Of a DNA stretch of 64,000 nt, positions 49,855 through 58,587 are shown in pieces. This DNA is from Acidimicrobiales bacterium (GTDB lineage: Bacteria > Actinomycetota > Acidimicrobiia > Acidimicrobiales > Aldehydirespiratoraceae). Below the pieces are notes generated by a model. The model was given only the letters and a program-made list of their open reading frames with translations, was not told the DNA's origin and did not search any database. A program made the translations under genes and the position numbers. The DNA lies in the NCBI GenBank assembly GCA_041394245.1, contig JAWKIR010000002.1:2790001-2854000 (forward strand). Direction: 5' to 3'. Each line of letters opens with the position of its first letter. Position 1 is the stretch's first letter.

Positions 49855-51920
49855 CAGGAGGCACCGCCGATGGATCGTGCGACCGGAACGAGCACGAGAC
49901 GTTCGAGGTCGTCGGGCTCGCCGGGTTCGAGGACCAGCACGAGACCGACGCCGCTGACGTCGTGTGTGTAGCGGATCATCGTCCCCGCGGTGGTCACCAT
50001 CTCGTCGCGTTCCCAGCCGGCGGGGGTACCGGGCACGGGACGCGGCTCCCAGTCGGGAATGCGGCCGCCGAACGGCAGATGGTCGATCACCTCGTAGGAG
50101 GAGTCGACGTCGAGCAGGATCAGTGCGGTCTGGTCGAGCTGATCGAGGGCTCGCCAGAGGATGAGTGCATCGTCGGCCCACTCCGGACTCCAGTCCGGAC
50201 CATCGAACACCACGGCTTCGCTGTCGCCGTCGAAGTCCTGGGTGTGGTCGACGAGCGACAACGGCTCACGGAATCGTTCGGCCATCTCGTCGACTTCGAG
50301 GTGATCCGAGAACGCGGCGCAACTGGTGTCGAGCAACACCTCGGGTTCGCGAACGAAGTCGCCGATCAGCCCCTCGGCGCACCATCCCTCGTCGCTGTCG
50401 TGGGCGAGGTCGGCGATGTTGACGAGGCGGGCCCGCGGCAGCCGCTCCGCCATCGCCGCCGCCCACTCCGGAGGAGTGATCGGATCGACGGCTCCGGCCA
50501 GCAGGAGGGTCGGCACATCCCATGTCACCGGATCGTCCTCGATCGGATCGGTGGGGCCGGTCTCCCACTCGGCGCAGATCGTGAGGGAGTCGACGCCGTT
50601 CAGTGAAGGGGCCAGATCGGCCGCCCGGAGGAACTCGTGGTCGAGCGGCCGCGCCAGGAGATCGGCGGTGGCGAAGGCGGCCTCGTCGGCGCATTGGACG
50701 AGGATGAAGACGGTGATGTCGGAGTGGTCGAACACACTCACCCGTGCCAGCCGTTCGATCCGGCGGACGTCGCCGTCGAGCCAGTCGATCAGCAGATCGG
50801 GCACGCCGGCGGCCTGGAATCCGACATAGAGGAGCGAGTGCAGCCCGTTGAGCAGGTCGGTGCCGTCGAACACGAGCGTGAAGGTGTCGGAGGCGGTGGT
50901 GGACACCTCGACGACCATCGGGTCGGCATCGAGGCTGCGCACGAGCGCCTCGAGTGTCGCCCACGGGTCGGGAAGCGCTTCCGCGCAGCGCTCCGAGGCC
51001 GCGCACCCGGCGAACACCGCATCGAGCGACGACTCCATCGAGACCGGCACCGAGCCCATGAGGTTCACGTCGGTGGGATACACACCGGAGAGCACCAGCG
51101 ACCGCACGCCCTCGGGGGCATCGCGCATGATGGTCTGGGCGAGCCGGGTGCCGTAGGACGACCCGTGCAGGTTGTACTCCTCGATCCCGAGCGCCCACAT
51201 CAGGTCGACGAGATCCTGCGCGTTGGCCGCACTGTCGAAGGCGGTGAGGTCGACATCGCCGTTGTCGCGGATGCGGTTGGCGCACTCTGCGAGGGCGGCG
51301 AGGAAGTCGTCGCGCAGCGCGTCGTGGCGTGCGCCTTCGGTGTAGAAGCGGTCGCTCGACTCGCCGGTCTCGCGGCACGACGGCAACGGCGTCGAACGAC
51401 CGGCGCCGCGCTGGTCGTAGAGGATGACGTCGCGGGTCGCGATGTGGGGGCGGACGATGCTGTCGTACCAGTAGTCGGCCGACTCCAGAATGGCGCCGCC
51501 CGGGCCACCGTGGAGGTAGACGACGGGATCGGGCTGCTTCTCGTCGTCGCTGCCGGTGGCACTGAAGCGGACGAACGACAGCTCGATCGTGTAGTCGGGG
51601 TCGGCGCCTCGACCCGGGAGCTCGATCTTCCCGCAGCGAGCGGTCGTGGTGAGGGTGCGATCGAACGGGCAGCGGAACTGCTGGATCTCCGGGCGTGGAC
51701 CGCGACGCGTCACGTCGTCGGCGGTGTCCGCCGACAACCAGGGCTCGTCCTCGTCGAACTCCTCTTCCGAGAGGTCGGTCGACGGGTCACGGGAACCGGT
51801 GTCGAGTGACGCCACGGTCTGGTCGAGCAGGGCCTGTTCGTCGGCAGAGATCTCGGCGCAGGCCGATGTCAGCAAGCCGACGACCGCGAGCGCGGCGATG
51901 TGGCGCAGGGCACGGCGCAT
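49854..51920 (-). CDS. Lipoprotein alpha/beta hydrolase (TAP/proline iminopeptidase-like)
   Basis: 688 aa. Lipobox TSAC with C21, acidic linker to residue 75, then an alpha/beta hydrolase of the SlpD/SlpE tripeptidyl-aminopeptidase group: VVYLHGGPGGAILES, ILYDQRGAGRS, NLHGSSYGTRLA with S255, and TLLLAGAVDPITPPEWA with a C-terminal acid. LADLAHDSD-type His follows. Likely an extracellular exopeptidase or esterase. A further domain of about 150 residues follows the hydrolase. First gene of a two-gene operon with its degenerate paralogue. Confidence 0.88.
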   Translation of the reverse strand: MRRALRHIAALAVVGLLTSACAEISADEQALLDQTVASLDTGSRDPSTDLSEEEFDEDEPWLSADTADDVTRRGPRPEIQQFRCPFDRTLTTTARCGKIELPGRGADPDYTIELSFVRFSATGSDDEKQPDPVVYLHGGPGGAILESADYWYDSIVRPHIATRDVILYDQRGAGRSTPLPSCRETGESSDRFYTEGARHDALRDDFLAALAECANRIRDNGDVDLTAFDSAANAQDLVDLMWALGIEEYNLHGSSYGTRLAQTIMRDAPEGVRSLVLSGVYPTDVNLMGSVPVSMESSLDAVFAGCAASERCAEALPDPWATLEALVRSLDADPMVVEVSTTASDTFTLVFDGTDLLNGLHSLLYVGFQAAGVPDLLIDWLDGDVRRIERLARVSVFDHSDITVFILVQCADEAAFATADLLARPLDHEFLRAADLAPSLNGVDSLTICAEWETGPTDPIEDDPVTWDVPTLLLAGAVDPITPPEWAAAMAERLPRARLVNIADLAHDSDEGWCAEGLIGDFVREPEVLLDTSCAAFSDHLEVDEMAERFREPLSLVDHTQDFDGDSEAVVFDGPDWSPEWADDALILWRALDQLDQTALILLDVDSSYEVIDHLPFGGRIPDWEPRPVPGTPAGWERDEMVTTAGTMIRYTHDVSGVGLVLVLEPGEPDDLERLVLVPVARSIGGAS

Positions 51921-51954
51921 CTCGACCACCCTATGTGTCGGTACCATTCCGGCG

Positions 51955-53814
51955 GTGACCACCACCCCCGCGCCCGCGTTGCAGCGAGTCGAATCGCTCC
52001 GCAACGTCGCCATGATCGCCCACGTCGACCATGGCAAGACCACCCTCGTCGATGCGCTGTTGCGCCAGGCGGGAGCATTCCGCGAGGGAGCAGAGCTCAC
52101 CGATCGGGTCATGGACTCGATGGACCTCGAGCGTGAGAAGGGCATCACGATCCTCGCCAAGAACACGGCGATCCGTTTCGGCGACGTCAAGATCAACATC
52201 GTCGACACTCCGGGCCATGCCGACTTCGGCGGCGAGGTCGAGCGGGCGCTGACGATGGTCGACGCGGTGGTGCTGCTCGTCGACGCGTCGGAGGGGCCGC
52301 TGCCGCAGACACGTTTCGTGTTGCGCAAGGCGCTGGCCCGCCGGCTCCCCGTCGTTTTGGTCATCAACAAGATCGATCGGCCGGACGCCCGCATTTCTGA
52401 TGTTGTCGACGAGGTCTACGAACTCTTCCTCGATCTCGACGCCGACGAGGAGCAGATCGACTTCCCGATCGTCTACACCGTTGCTCGCGAGGGGTTGGCC
52501 ACGCTCGACCCCGATGTGCCGGGCACCGACATGCAGCCGCTGTTCGACGTGTTGCTCAACACCGTGCCGGCACCGCTGCACGACCCCGACCATCCGATGC
52601 GGGCCTGGGTCACCAACCTCGACTCGTCGCCCTACGTCGGCCGCATCGCGGTGTGCCGTGTCGAACACGGCACGATCCGCAAGGGTCAGGCGATCGCCTG
52701 GTGCCGCGAGGACGGCACGATCGCCAGCGCACGTGTCGGCACGCTCACGATCACCGAGGCGCTCGATCGGGTCGAGGTGGATTCGGCCGGTCCGGGCGAG
52801 CTGATCGGCGTCTCGGGGATCGACAACGTCACCATCGGCGAAACGCTCGCGGACCCCGACGATCCTCGTCCGTTCCCCGCCATCACCGTCGACGAACCGA
52901 CGCTCTCGATGACGCTCGGCGTCAACACCTCGCCGCTCGCGGGTGCCGACGGCACCAAACTCACGGCCCGTCAGATCAAGGCCCGCCTCGACACCGAACT
53001 CATCGGCAACGTCTCGATCCGGGTCTTCACGACCGAACGCTCCGACACCTGGGAAGTGCAGGGTCGCGGTGAGCTCCAGTTGGCGATCCTGGTCGAGACG
53101 ATGCGTCGCGAGGGGTTCGAGTTGACGGTGGGCAAGCCGGCGGTCCTCACCAAGGAGATCGACGGCACGATCCACGAGCCCACCGAGCGGCTCACCATCG
53201 ACGTTCCGGAAGAACACGTCGGCTCGGTCACCCAACTCCTCGGCGAGCGCAAGGCCAAGATGGAGGACATGTCGAACCACGGCACCGGCTGGGTGCGGCT
53301 CGACTATGTCGTGCCGGCCCGGGCCCTGATCGGCTTCCGTACCGAGTTCCTCACCGAGACCCGTGGCACCGGCATGCTCCACCACATCTTCGAGGGCTAC
53401 GTGCCCTGGGTCGGCGAGATCCGCAACCGCACCAAGGGCAGCGTGGTCGCCGACCGCACGGGCGACACCACCGGCTACGCGATCGCTGCGCTCCAGGAGC
53501 GTTCGGCCCTCTACGTCCCGCCGGGTGTGAAGGTCTACGAGGGGATGATCGTCGGCGAGAACCCGCGGGCCGAGGACATGGATGTCAACATCTGCCGCGA
53601 GAAGAAGCAGACCAACATCCGCACCCAGTCGAGCGACGACACCATTCGGCTCACGCCGCCCAAGCTGTTCTCGCTCGAGCAGGCGCTCGAGACGATCGCC
53701 GACGACGAGTGCGTCGAAGTGACGCCCACCAACGTCCGCATGCGCAAGACCGTCCTCGACGCCGGCGAGCGGGCCCGCATCGTCAAGAAGATGAAGGCAC
53801 CCCGCGACAGCTAG
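51955..53814 (+). CDS. typA: Translational GTPase TypA/BipA
   Basis: 619 aa from GTG 51955. EF-G-like ribosome-binding GTPase: G1 AHVDHGKTTLVDALL, G2 EREKGITILAKNTAI, G3 DTPGHADFGGEVERAL, G4 NKIDRPDAR; domain III/V and the TypA-specific C-terminus (LFSLEQALETIADDE, VEVTPTNVRMRKTVL) are complete. Involved in ribosome assembly and stress or cold adaptation. Divergent from the hydrolase gene with 34 bp between starts. Confidence 0.97.
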   Translation: MTTTPAPALQRVESLRNVAMIAHVDHGKTTLVDALLRQAGAFREGAELTDRVMDSMDLEREKGITILAKNTAIRFGDVKINIVDTPGHADFGGEVERALTMVDAVVLLVDASEGPLPQTRFVLRKALARRLPVVLVINKIDRPDARISDVVDEVYELFLDLDADEEQIDFPIVYTVAREGLATLDPDVPGTDMQPLFDVLLNTVPAPLHDPDHPMRAWVTNLDSSPYVGRIAVCRVEHGTIRKGQAIAWCREDGTIASARVGTLTITEALDRVEVDSAGPGELIGVSGIDNVTIGETLADPDDPRPFPAITVDEPTLSMTLGVNTSPLAGADGTKLTARQIKARLDTELIGNVSIRVFTTERSDTWEVQGRGELQLAILVETMRREGFELTVGKPAVLTKEIDGTIHEPTERLTIDVPEEHVGSVTQLLGERKAKMEDMSNHGTGWVRLDYVVPARALIGFRTEFLTETRGTGMLHHIFEGYVPWVGEIRNRTKGSVVADRTGDTTGYAIAALQERSALYVPPGVKVYEGMIVGENPRAEDMDVNICREKKQTNIRTQSSDDTIRLTPPKLFSLEQALETIADDECVEVTPTNVRMRKTVLDAGERARIVKKMKAPRDS

Positions 53815-53830
53815 CCGTGGTCGGCCCGCG

Positions 53831-54457
53831 CTACTTGCGGACCACCCTGGTGTTGGCGATTCGATCGAACAGGCTGCGACGTTCGGTGTCGCTGCTCATC
53901 ATGATGAGCGATCCGATGACGACCCCCAGCCAGGCGATCACCCCGAGAAAGGGGATCATCGTCGGGAGCCAGGGCAGGACTCGGATCGTGGCGGGCCCGT
54001 AGCCGATGGGCGTGGTGCCGTCGGCCATCGTGACGCGGAGACCGAGCATGAGCTTGCCGGGCGACCCGCCCCGGGTCGCGACGAGAAAGATCGTGAGCGC
54101 CAACATGGCCAGTGGGCCGATGAGGGTGCTCACCCCGGTGGCCTGGAACTCGAACGAGCCACTGTCGGGGTCGGTGTCTTCGAGGAACGGCACCGTGGTC
54201 GCGATGGCGAGGACGAAGAAGACGAGCCCGTCGAGAAGGATGGCGCCGATCCGCACGCCGGTGTCGGCGAAGTTGCCCGCCGCTCCCTGCACAGCACCCG
54301 GAGGGGGCGGCGCCGCCGCCGACCCTGGAGGCGCAGGGACCGGGCCGCCGACCCACTGGGTCCCGTCCCACTGGCGAACGGTGCCGGGCGGGTCGCCTTC
54401 GGCGTGGTACAGACCCGGCGCGATGTTGCCGGAGGAGTCGGGTGTGGGACCGGTCAT
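53831..54457 (-). CDS. RDD-family membrane protein with DUF2510-like N-terminus
   Basis: 208 aa. N-terminal PGLYHAEGDPPGTVRQWDGTQW is the small WW-like DUF2510 module; after a Pro/Ala linker come four hydrophobic segments with RIGAILLDGL (R-D in RDD) and GGSPGKLMLGLRVTMADG. Function of RDD proteins is poorly known. Lies 31 bp downstream of a paralogue and ends 16 bp from typA. Confidence 0.88.
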   Translation of the reverse strand: MTGPTPDSSGNIAPGLYHAEGDPPGTVRQWDGTQWVGGPVPAPPGSAAAPPPPGAVQGAAGNFADTGVRIGAILLDGLVFFVLAIATTVPFLEDTDPDSGSFEFQATGVSTLIGPLAMLALTIFLVATRGGSPGKLMLGLRVTMADGTTPIGYGPATIRVLPWLPTMIPFLGVIAWLGVVIGSLIMMSSDTERRSLFDRIANTRVVRK

Positions 54458-54488
54458 GGTGCCTCGTTGGGGATCGGGTCGAAACCGG

Positions 54489-55097
54489 TCACAGGAGGCG
54501 CTTGCGGACGACCCGCGTGCCGGCGATTCGATCGTAGGCGCTGCGTCGCTCGGGATCGTTGTTCACCATGATCAGGCTGGCGATCGCGAAGCCGACCCCG
54601 ACGAGCGGTCCGATGAGCGGGATGATGCCGGCGAACCCGGGAAGGGACCGCACCGCGGCCGGCGCGAGACCGGGTGGTGTGGTCGTGCCGTCGGCGAGCG
54701 TGACCCGCAGGCCCAGGAGCAACTTGCCCGGTGAACCACCGAGGAAGGCGACACAGAGCATCCACGCCACGCCCAAGACGAACCCCAGCAGGTACGTGGC
54801 ACCGGGCAGCTCCACCGAGGTGCCGTCGCCGCCTGCGTCGATGTCCTCGAAGACGTCGATGAGATACGGAACCAAGAAGACGAGACCGATGGCGGCGCTG
54901 ATGAAGCCGTCGATGAGGGTTGCGCCGATGCGGACCCAGACCGTCGCGAAGCGTTCGTCGCCTGGTCGTCGGTCGGGATCCCATCCCGGCGGCGGAGGCA
55001 TCGGCTCGGCCGACCACTGGATGCCGTCCCAGTAGCGGACGGTTCCGGGCGGGTCGCCCTGCGCCGGGTAGTAGCCGGGTGGCGCGGCCTCCATCAA
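54489..55097 (-). CDS. RDD-family membrane protein, paralogue
   Basis: 202 aa. Same architecture as its downstream neighbour: GYYPAQGDPPGTVRYWDGIQW, Pro-rich linker, RIGATLIDGF and GGSPGKLLLGLRVTLADGTT with four hydrophobic segments, ending YDRIAGTRVVRKR. The pair arose by tandem duplication. ATGA overlap with the P450 gene upstream. Confidence 0.88.
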   Translation of the reverse strand: MMEAAPPGYYPAQGDPPGTVRYWDGIQWSAEPMPPPPGWDPDRRPGDERFATVWVRIGATLIDGFISAAIGLVFLVPYLIDVFEDIDAGGDGTSVELPGATYLLGFVLGVAWMLCVAFLGGSPGKLLLGLRVTLADGTTTPPGLAPAAVRSLPGFAGIIPLIGPLVGVGFAIASLIMVNNDPERRSAYDRIAGTRVVRKRLL

Positions 55098-56287
55098 CCC
55101 ACTCGAACCGGCAGCGACTTCAGCGAGTTGTTGAGGTTGGACTGCTGATGGCGGGGCTCACCAGCGAGCTCGATCGTCGACCACCGATCCAGCACCTCTT
55201 CGAAGAACACCCGGCCCTCGAGTCGAGCCAGATGCACCCCCAGGCAGAAATGGGTGGCGATGCCGAACGAGAGATGGTGGTTCGGGGATCGGGTGATGTC
55301 GAACGCCTGTGCGTTCTCGAAGACCGTCTCGTCGCGATTCGCCGAGGTGTACATCATCGCGACCTTGTCGCCGGCGGCGATCGACTTCCCGCCGAGCTCG
55401 GTGTCGACGACGGCGGTGCGCCGGAAGTAGTGCAGCGGGTTGGCCCACCGCAGGATCTCCTCCACTGCGGAAGGAATGAGCGAGCGGTCGGCTCGCAGCA
55501 TGTCCATCTGATCGGGGTGTTGCAGCAGGGCCAGGAGCCCGCTCGAGAGCATGGTGCGGGTCGTGTCGTTGCCTGCCGTGACGAGTTGTACGAAGAATCG
55601 ACCGAAGTCGATGTCGGTCATCTGCTTGCCGTCGAACTCGCCACCGAGCAGGAGGTCGGTGAGGTCACCCTGCTCTGGCATGGTGCGGCGGCGGGCCGCG
55701 AAACCGATGCCGTACATCGCCATGTCGACGCTCGAGTCGTTGAGGTCGGCGCTGTCCGCGATGTCGGGGTCCTGTCCGCCGCTGTTGCGTTCGGCCATCG
55801 CGTGGATCGCCGGCCAGTCCTCGCGGGGCAGACCCATCAGCTCGCCGACGACCTGGCTCGGGAGATGGGCGCACACGTCGTGGACGAACTCGAGCTCGGC
55901 GCCGAGGTCGTCGGCTCGGCCGAGGATCTCCCGGGTGATGGTGCGAATGCGGTCTTCCATCTCGCCGATGACGCGGGCCTTGAACTCCGGGGCGATCGGT
56001 CGTCGGTAGGCGGTGTGGCGGGGCGGGTCCATCGCCAGCAACATGTCGCGCATGCGTTCGAGCGACACCTCGTCGAGGTCTTCGAGCACCACACCACCCT
56101 CGCTCGCCGAGAAGATCTCGGCGTGCTTCGCGACATGCACCACGTCGGCGTGGCGGAGCACCGCCCAGTAGCCCGGCTGGTCGTCCATCTCCTGGAAGAC
56201 GACCGGCTCCTCGACCCGAAGCCGGGTGAAGAGCTCGTGGGGTGCTCCGTCGACGTAGGTCTCCGGTCGGTGGAGGTCGTAGCCCAC
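55094..56287 (-). CDS. Cytochrome P450
   Basis: 397 aa from GTG. Bacterial class I P450: I-helix TAGNDTT (237-243), ExxR E277/R280 in EEILR, and heme Cys C348 in HHLSFGIATHFCLGVHLARLE-type loop, where the usual FGxGxHxC has Ala in place of the second Gly. MDPPRHTAYRRPIAPEF is the C-helix region. Resembles the CYP125/CYP142/CYP124-like actinobacterial P450s acting on steroids and lipids; substrate not established. Redox partners are not adjacent. Confidence 0.93.
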   Translation of the reverse strand: MGYDLHRPETYVDGAPHELFTRLRVEEPVVFQEMDDQPGYWAVLRHADVVHVAKHAEIFSASEGGVVLEDLDEVSLERMRDMLLAMDPPRHTAYRRPIAPEFKARVIGEMEDRIRTITREILGRADDLGAELEFVHDVCAHLPSQVVGELMGLPREDWPAIHAMAERNSGGQDPDIADSADLNDSSVDMAMYGIGFAARRRTMPEQGDLTDLLLGGEFDGKQMTDIDFGRFFVQLVTAGNDTTRTMLSSGLLALLQHPDQMDMLRADRSLIPSAVEEILRWANPLHYFRRTAVVDTELGGKSIAAGDKVAMMYTSANRDETVFENAQAFDITRSPNHHLSFGIATHFCLGVHLARLEGRVFFEEVLDRWSTIELAGEPRHQQSNLNNSLKSLPVRVG

Positions 56288-56293
56288 GGTCGA

Positions 56294-56671
56294 TCAACCC
56301 ACCCGACGGAGGTCGACGACGAAGATCAGGGTCTCGTTGGGGCCGATGACCCCGCCGGCGCCGAACTGGCCGTAGCCGAGATCCGGCGGAATCGTGAGTC
56401 GGCGTCGTCCGCCGACCTTCATGCCCTGCACACCCTGATCCCAGCCGGTGATGACCTCGCCGGCCCCCAGATTGAACGAGAATGTGTCGTTGCGGTTCCA
56501 CGACGCATCGAACTCGTCGCCGGTCGACCACGACACGCCGACATAGTCCACGGTCGCCAGCATCCCGGCGGCAGCCACGGGTCCGTCGCCCTCGACGAGG
56601 TCGTCGATCAGGAGTTCGGCGGGTGGTTCGCCTTCGGGCACGGTCACGGCTGGTTTCACGTCGGTGCTCAT
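56294..56671 (-). CDS. FKBP-type peptidyl-prolyl cis-trans isomerase
   Basis: 125 aa, a single FKBP domain: ATVDYVGVSWSTGDEFDASW, VITGWDQGVQGMKVGGRRRL and TIPPDLGYGQFGAGGVIGPN, with the conserved hydrophobic pocket residues. Cytosolic (no signal). Six bp upstream of the P450 gene, so the two are probably co-transcribed. Confidence 0.94.
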   Translation of the reverse strand: MSTDVKPAVTVPEGEPPAELLIDDLVEGDGPVAAAGMLATVDYVGVSWSTGDEFDASWNRNDTFSFNLGAGEVITGWDQGVQGMKVGGRRRLTIPPDLGYGQFGAGGVIGPNETLIFVVDLRRVG

Positions 56672-56780
56672 GAGCCCGAAAGCTACACGCCGAAGAGCGA
56701 CGTTGGGGAAGCCATGGCCAGCCCCTACCCTCGATAGTCGGCCACGCGTGGTGGTCGTTCGGCTCGAGGAGGACGACGTC

Positions 56781-57053
56781 ATGGCAACAGGACGATCAAG
56801 CTTCGCGAAGCGTCAGCGTGATATGGCCAAGAAGGCCAAGGCGTCGGCAAAGCGTGACAAGAAGCTCGAGAACAACGAGGAAGATCTGGACGACGTCGAC
56901 GACACGACCGTCGACGACGGACCTCAGTTGTCCAACGAGACGATCATGGACAAGGTCGCCGACCTCCATCGCCGCTACGACGACGGCCAGATGGACCTCG
57001 ACACGTTCGACGAGGAGCGAGCCAATCTGATGGCTCAGATCAGCATCGACTGA
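56781..57053 (+). CDS. Small conserved protein with basic N-terminus and SHOCT-like C-terminus
   Basis: 90 aa, GAGGAGG SD at 56766-56772 eight bases before ATG 56781. Residues 1-30 (SSFAKRQRDMAKKAKASAKR) are strongly basic, 32-48 strongly acidic, and 55-90 (IMDKVADLHRRYDDGQMDLD, TFDEERANLM) resemble the short SHOCT helix pair often found at C-termini of actinobacterial proteins. No function known; charge pattern suggests RNA or ribosome contact, which is speculative. Confidence 0.75.
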   Translation: MATGRSSFAKRQRDMAKKAKASAKRDKKLENNEEDLDDVDDTTVDDGPQLSNETIMDKVADLHRRYDDGQMDLDTFDEERANLMAQISID

Positions 57054-57074
57054 TCCTTCGCCGGGTCCCGGTGA

Positions 57075-57959
57075 TCAGCTGATCACCTCGAGATCCGCAC
57101 CGTCGAAGATCGGCGTTATCCCGGCTTCGGCGCGGTCCCGCTCGAGTTGCTCGGCGTCGGGTGCGTGTCGCTCGCCCGCGGCGACCGTCAGGATCTCCTC
57201 GAGGAGTCGGGCGTCGCTCGACGTGTTGAGGAAGAGGTCGGGTTCGGCGAGGACGAACTCCGTCGCGCGGGCCCGGGCCCCTTCCTCGTCGATCGGCTCG
57301 TACCAGCTGAAGCGCGGTCCGTCGTCGTCGGTCCACCTCCGACGGGCGATCGACTTGATCGACTGGGCGGCGATGCCCTGTTGTGCGCACACGTCGCGCA
57401 GGAGCCCGACGTCGGCCGCGTAGTCGGGGAACGTCGCCGCCAGCGAATGGTTCCAGGGGAAGAGCACCGATGCGAAGGGCGCCTCACCGAGGCTGCGCAG
57501 ATGCATGCGGGCGATGCGCAACCCGTGGCCGGTGACGCCGACATGGCGACACAGGCCGGCGTCGCGGGCGGCGAACAGGGCTGGAACGGCACCCCCGGGG
57601 GAGAAGGCGGTGCGCCACTCGTCCTCCTCGACCAGGTTGTGGAGCTGGATCATGTCGACGTGATCCACGCCCATTCGTTCGAGGCTGGTCTCGAGGCTGC
57701 GGCGGGCGCCGTCGCCGTCGCGGTCGCCGGTCTTCGTGGCCAGGAACACCTCGCGACGGTGGTCTTCGAGAAAGGGCTTGAGTCGGTCCTCGGATGCGCC
57801 ATAGCTCGCGGCGGTGTCGATGTGGTTCACGCCGAAGCGCATGACGGTCTCGAGGGTCGCGTCGGCCCGCGCCTGGCTCATGCCGCCGAGCGCCGCCGCA
57901 CCGAAGATCACCTTCGTGCTCGTGTGGCCGGTGCTGCCGAAGGGTTGCCGCGTGATCAT
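57075..57959 (-). CDS. Aldo/keto reductase family protein
   Basis: 294 aa. TIM-barrel oxidoreductase: TSTKVIFGAAALGGM, GVNHIDTAASYGASEDRLKP (Asp and Tyr of the tetrad), VFLATKTGDRDGDGARRSLE (Lys) and VDMIQLHNLV (His). Reduces carbonyls with NADPH. AGGAG about 9 bp before the ATG at 57957-57959. Lies 22 bp downstream of engB. Confidence 0.93.
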   Translation of the reverse strand: MITRQPFGSTGHTSTKVIFGAAALGGMSQARADATLETVMRFGVNHIDTAASYGASEDRLKPFLEDHRREVFLATKTGDRDGDGARRSLETSLERMGVDHVDMIQLHNLVEEDEWRTAFSPGGAVPALFAARDAGLCRHVGVTGHGLRIARMHLRSLGEAPFASVLFPWNHSLAATFPDYAADVGLLRDVCAQQGIAAQSIKSIARRRWTDDDGPRFSWYEPIDEEGARARATEFVLAEPDLFLNTSSDARLLEEILTVAAGERHAPDAEQLERDRAEAGITPIFDGADLEVIS

Positions 57960-57981
57960 GTGGTCGCTCCTGGGAAGGCGG

Positions 57982-58578
57982 TCAGGTGATGCCGAGGGTC
58001 TCGAGTACGAGTGCGCGCAGTTCGGGAATCCCCGTGCCCTTGTCGGCACTGACCCACCGCACGTCCTTTCGTTCCACGCCCAGCTTGCCCGTCAGCTCGG
58101 CGCGGCGCTTCTGGCTCTTCGACGACCGGACCTTGTCGGCCTTGGTGGCCACGTAGAGGATCGGGCGCCCGAGGTGGTGGAGCCAATCGACGGTCTGGAG
58201 ATCGAGCGCGGTCGGCCCGATCTCGCCGTCGATCAGGAGCAGGACCGCGACGAGGTTCTCCCGCTGCTCGACATAGGCGTTGAGCATCTCGGCCCACTTG
58301 GCCTGCTCGGTCTTCGAGACCTTCGCGTAGCCGTAGCCGGGCAGGTCCATCAGCCAACGACCGGAGTCCTCCCGGCCGACCTCGAAAGCGTTGAGCAGGC
58401 GGGTCGCTCCAGGGGTCTTCGACGTCTTGGCCAGTCCCTTGTGTTGGGCCAGGGCGTTGATCAGCGACGACTTGCCGACATTGGAGCGACCCATGAGGGC
58501 GACCTCGGCGTTGACGAACGGCAGCTCGTTCGGATCGGCGTACGAGCGCAGGAAACGCAGCGGGAGCGGGGCGGCCAC
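57982..58578 (-). CDS. engB: Ribosome biogenesis GTPase EngB (YihA/YsxC)
   Basis: 198 aa from GTG. GTPase needed for large-subunit assembly: G1 GRSNVGKSSLINAL, G2 KTPGATRLLN, G3 DLPGYGYAKV, G4 TKADKVR and G5 SADKGTG. Typical length for the family. Nine bp downstream of the lipoprotein hydrolase gene. Confidence 0.97.
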   Translation of the reverse strand: MAAPLPLRFLRSYADPNELPFVNAEVALMGRSNVGKSSLINALAQHKGLAKTSKTPGATRLLNAFEVGREDSGRWLMDLPGYGYAKVSKTEQAKWAEMLNAYVEQRENLVAVLLLIDGEIGPTALDLQTVDWLHHLGRPILYVATKADKVRSSKSQKRRAELTGKLGVERKDVRWVSADKGTGIPELRALVLETLGIT

Positions 58579-58587
58579 CCGCCGACC

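Noticed and set aside
55094..56671. Secondary-metabolite cluster around the P450
   Set aside because: Only P450, FKBP and RDD proteins are present; no core biosynthetic enzyme, tailoring set or resistance gene.
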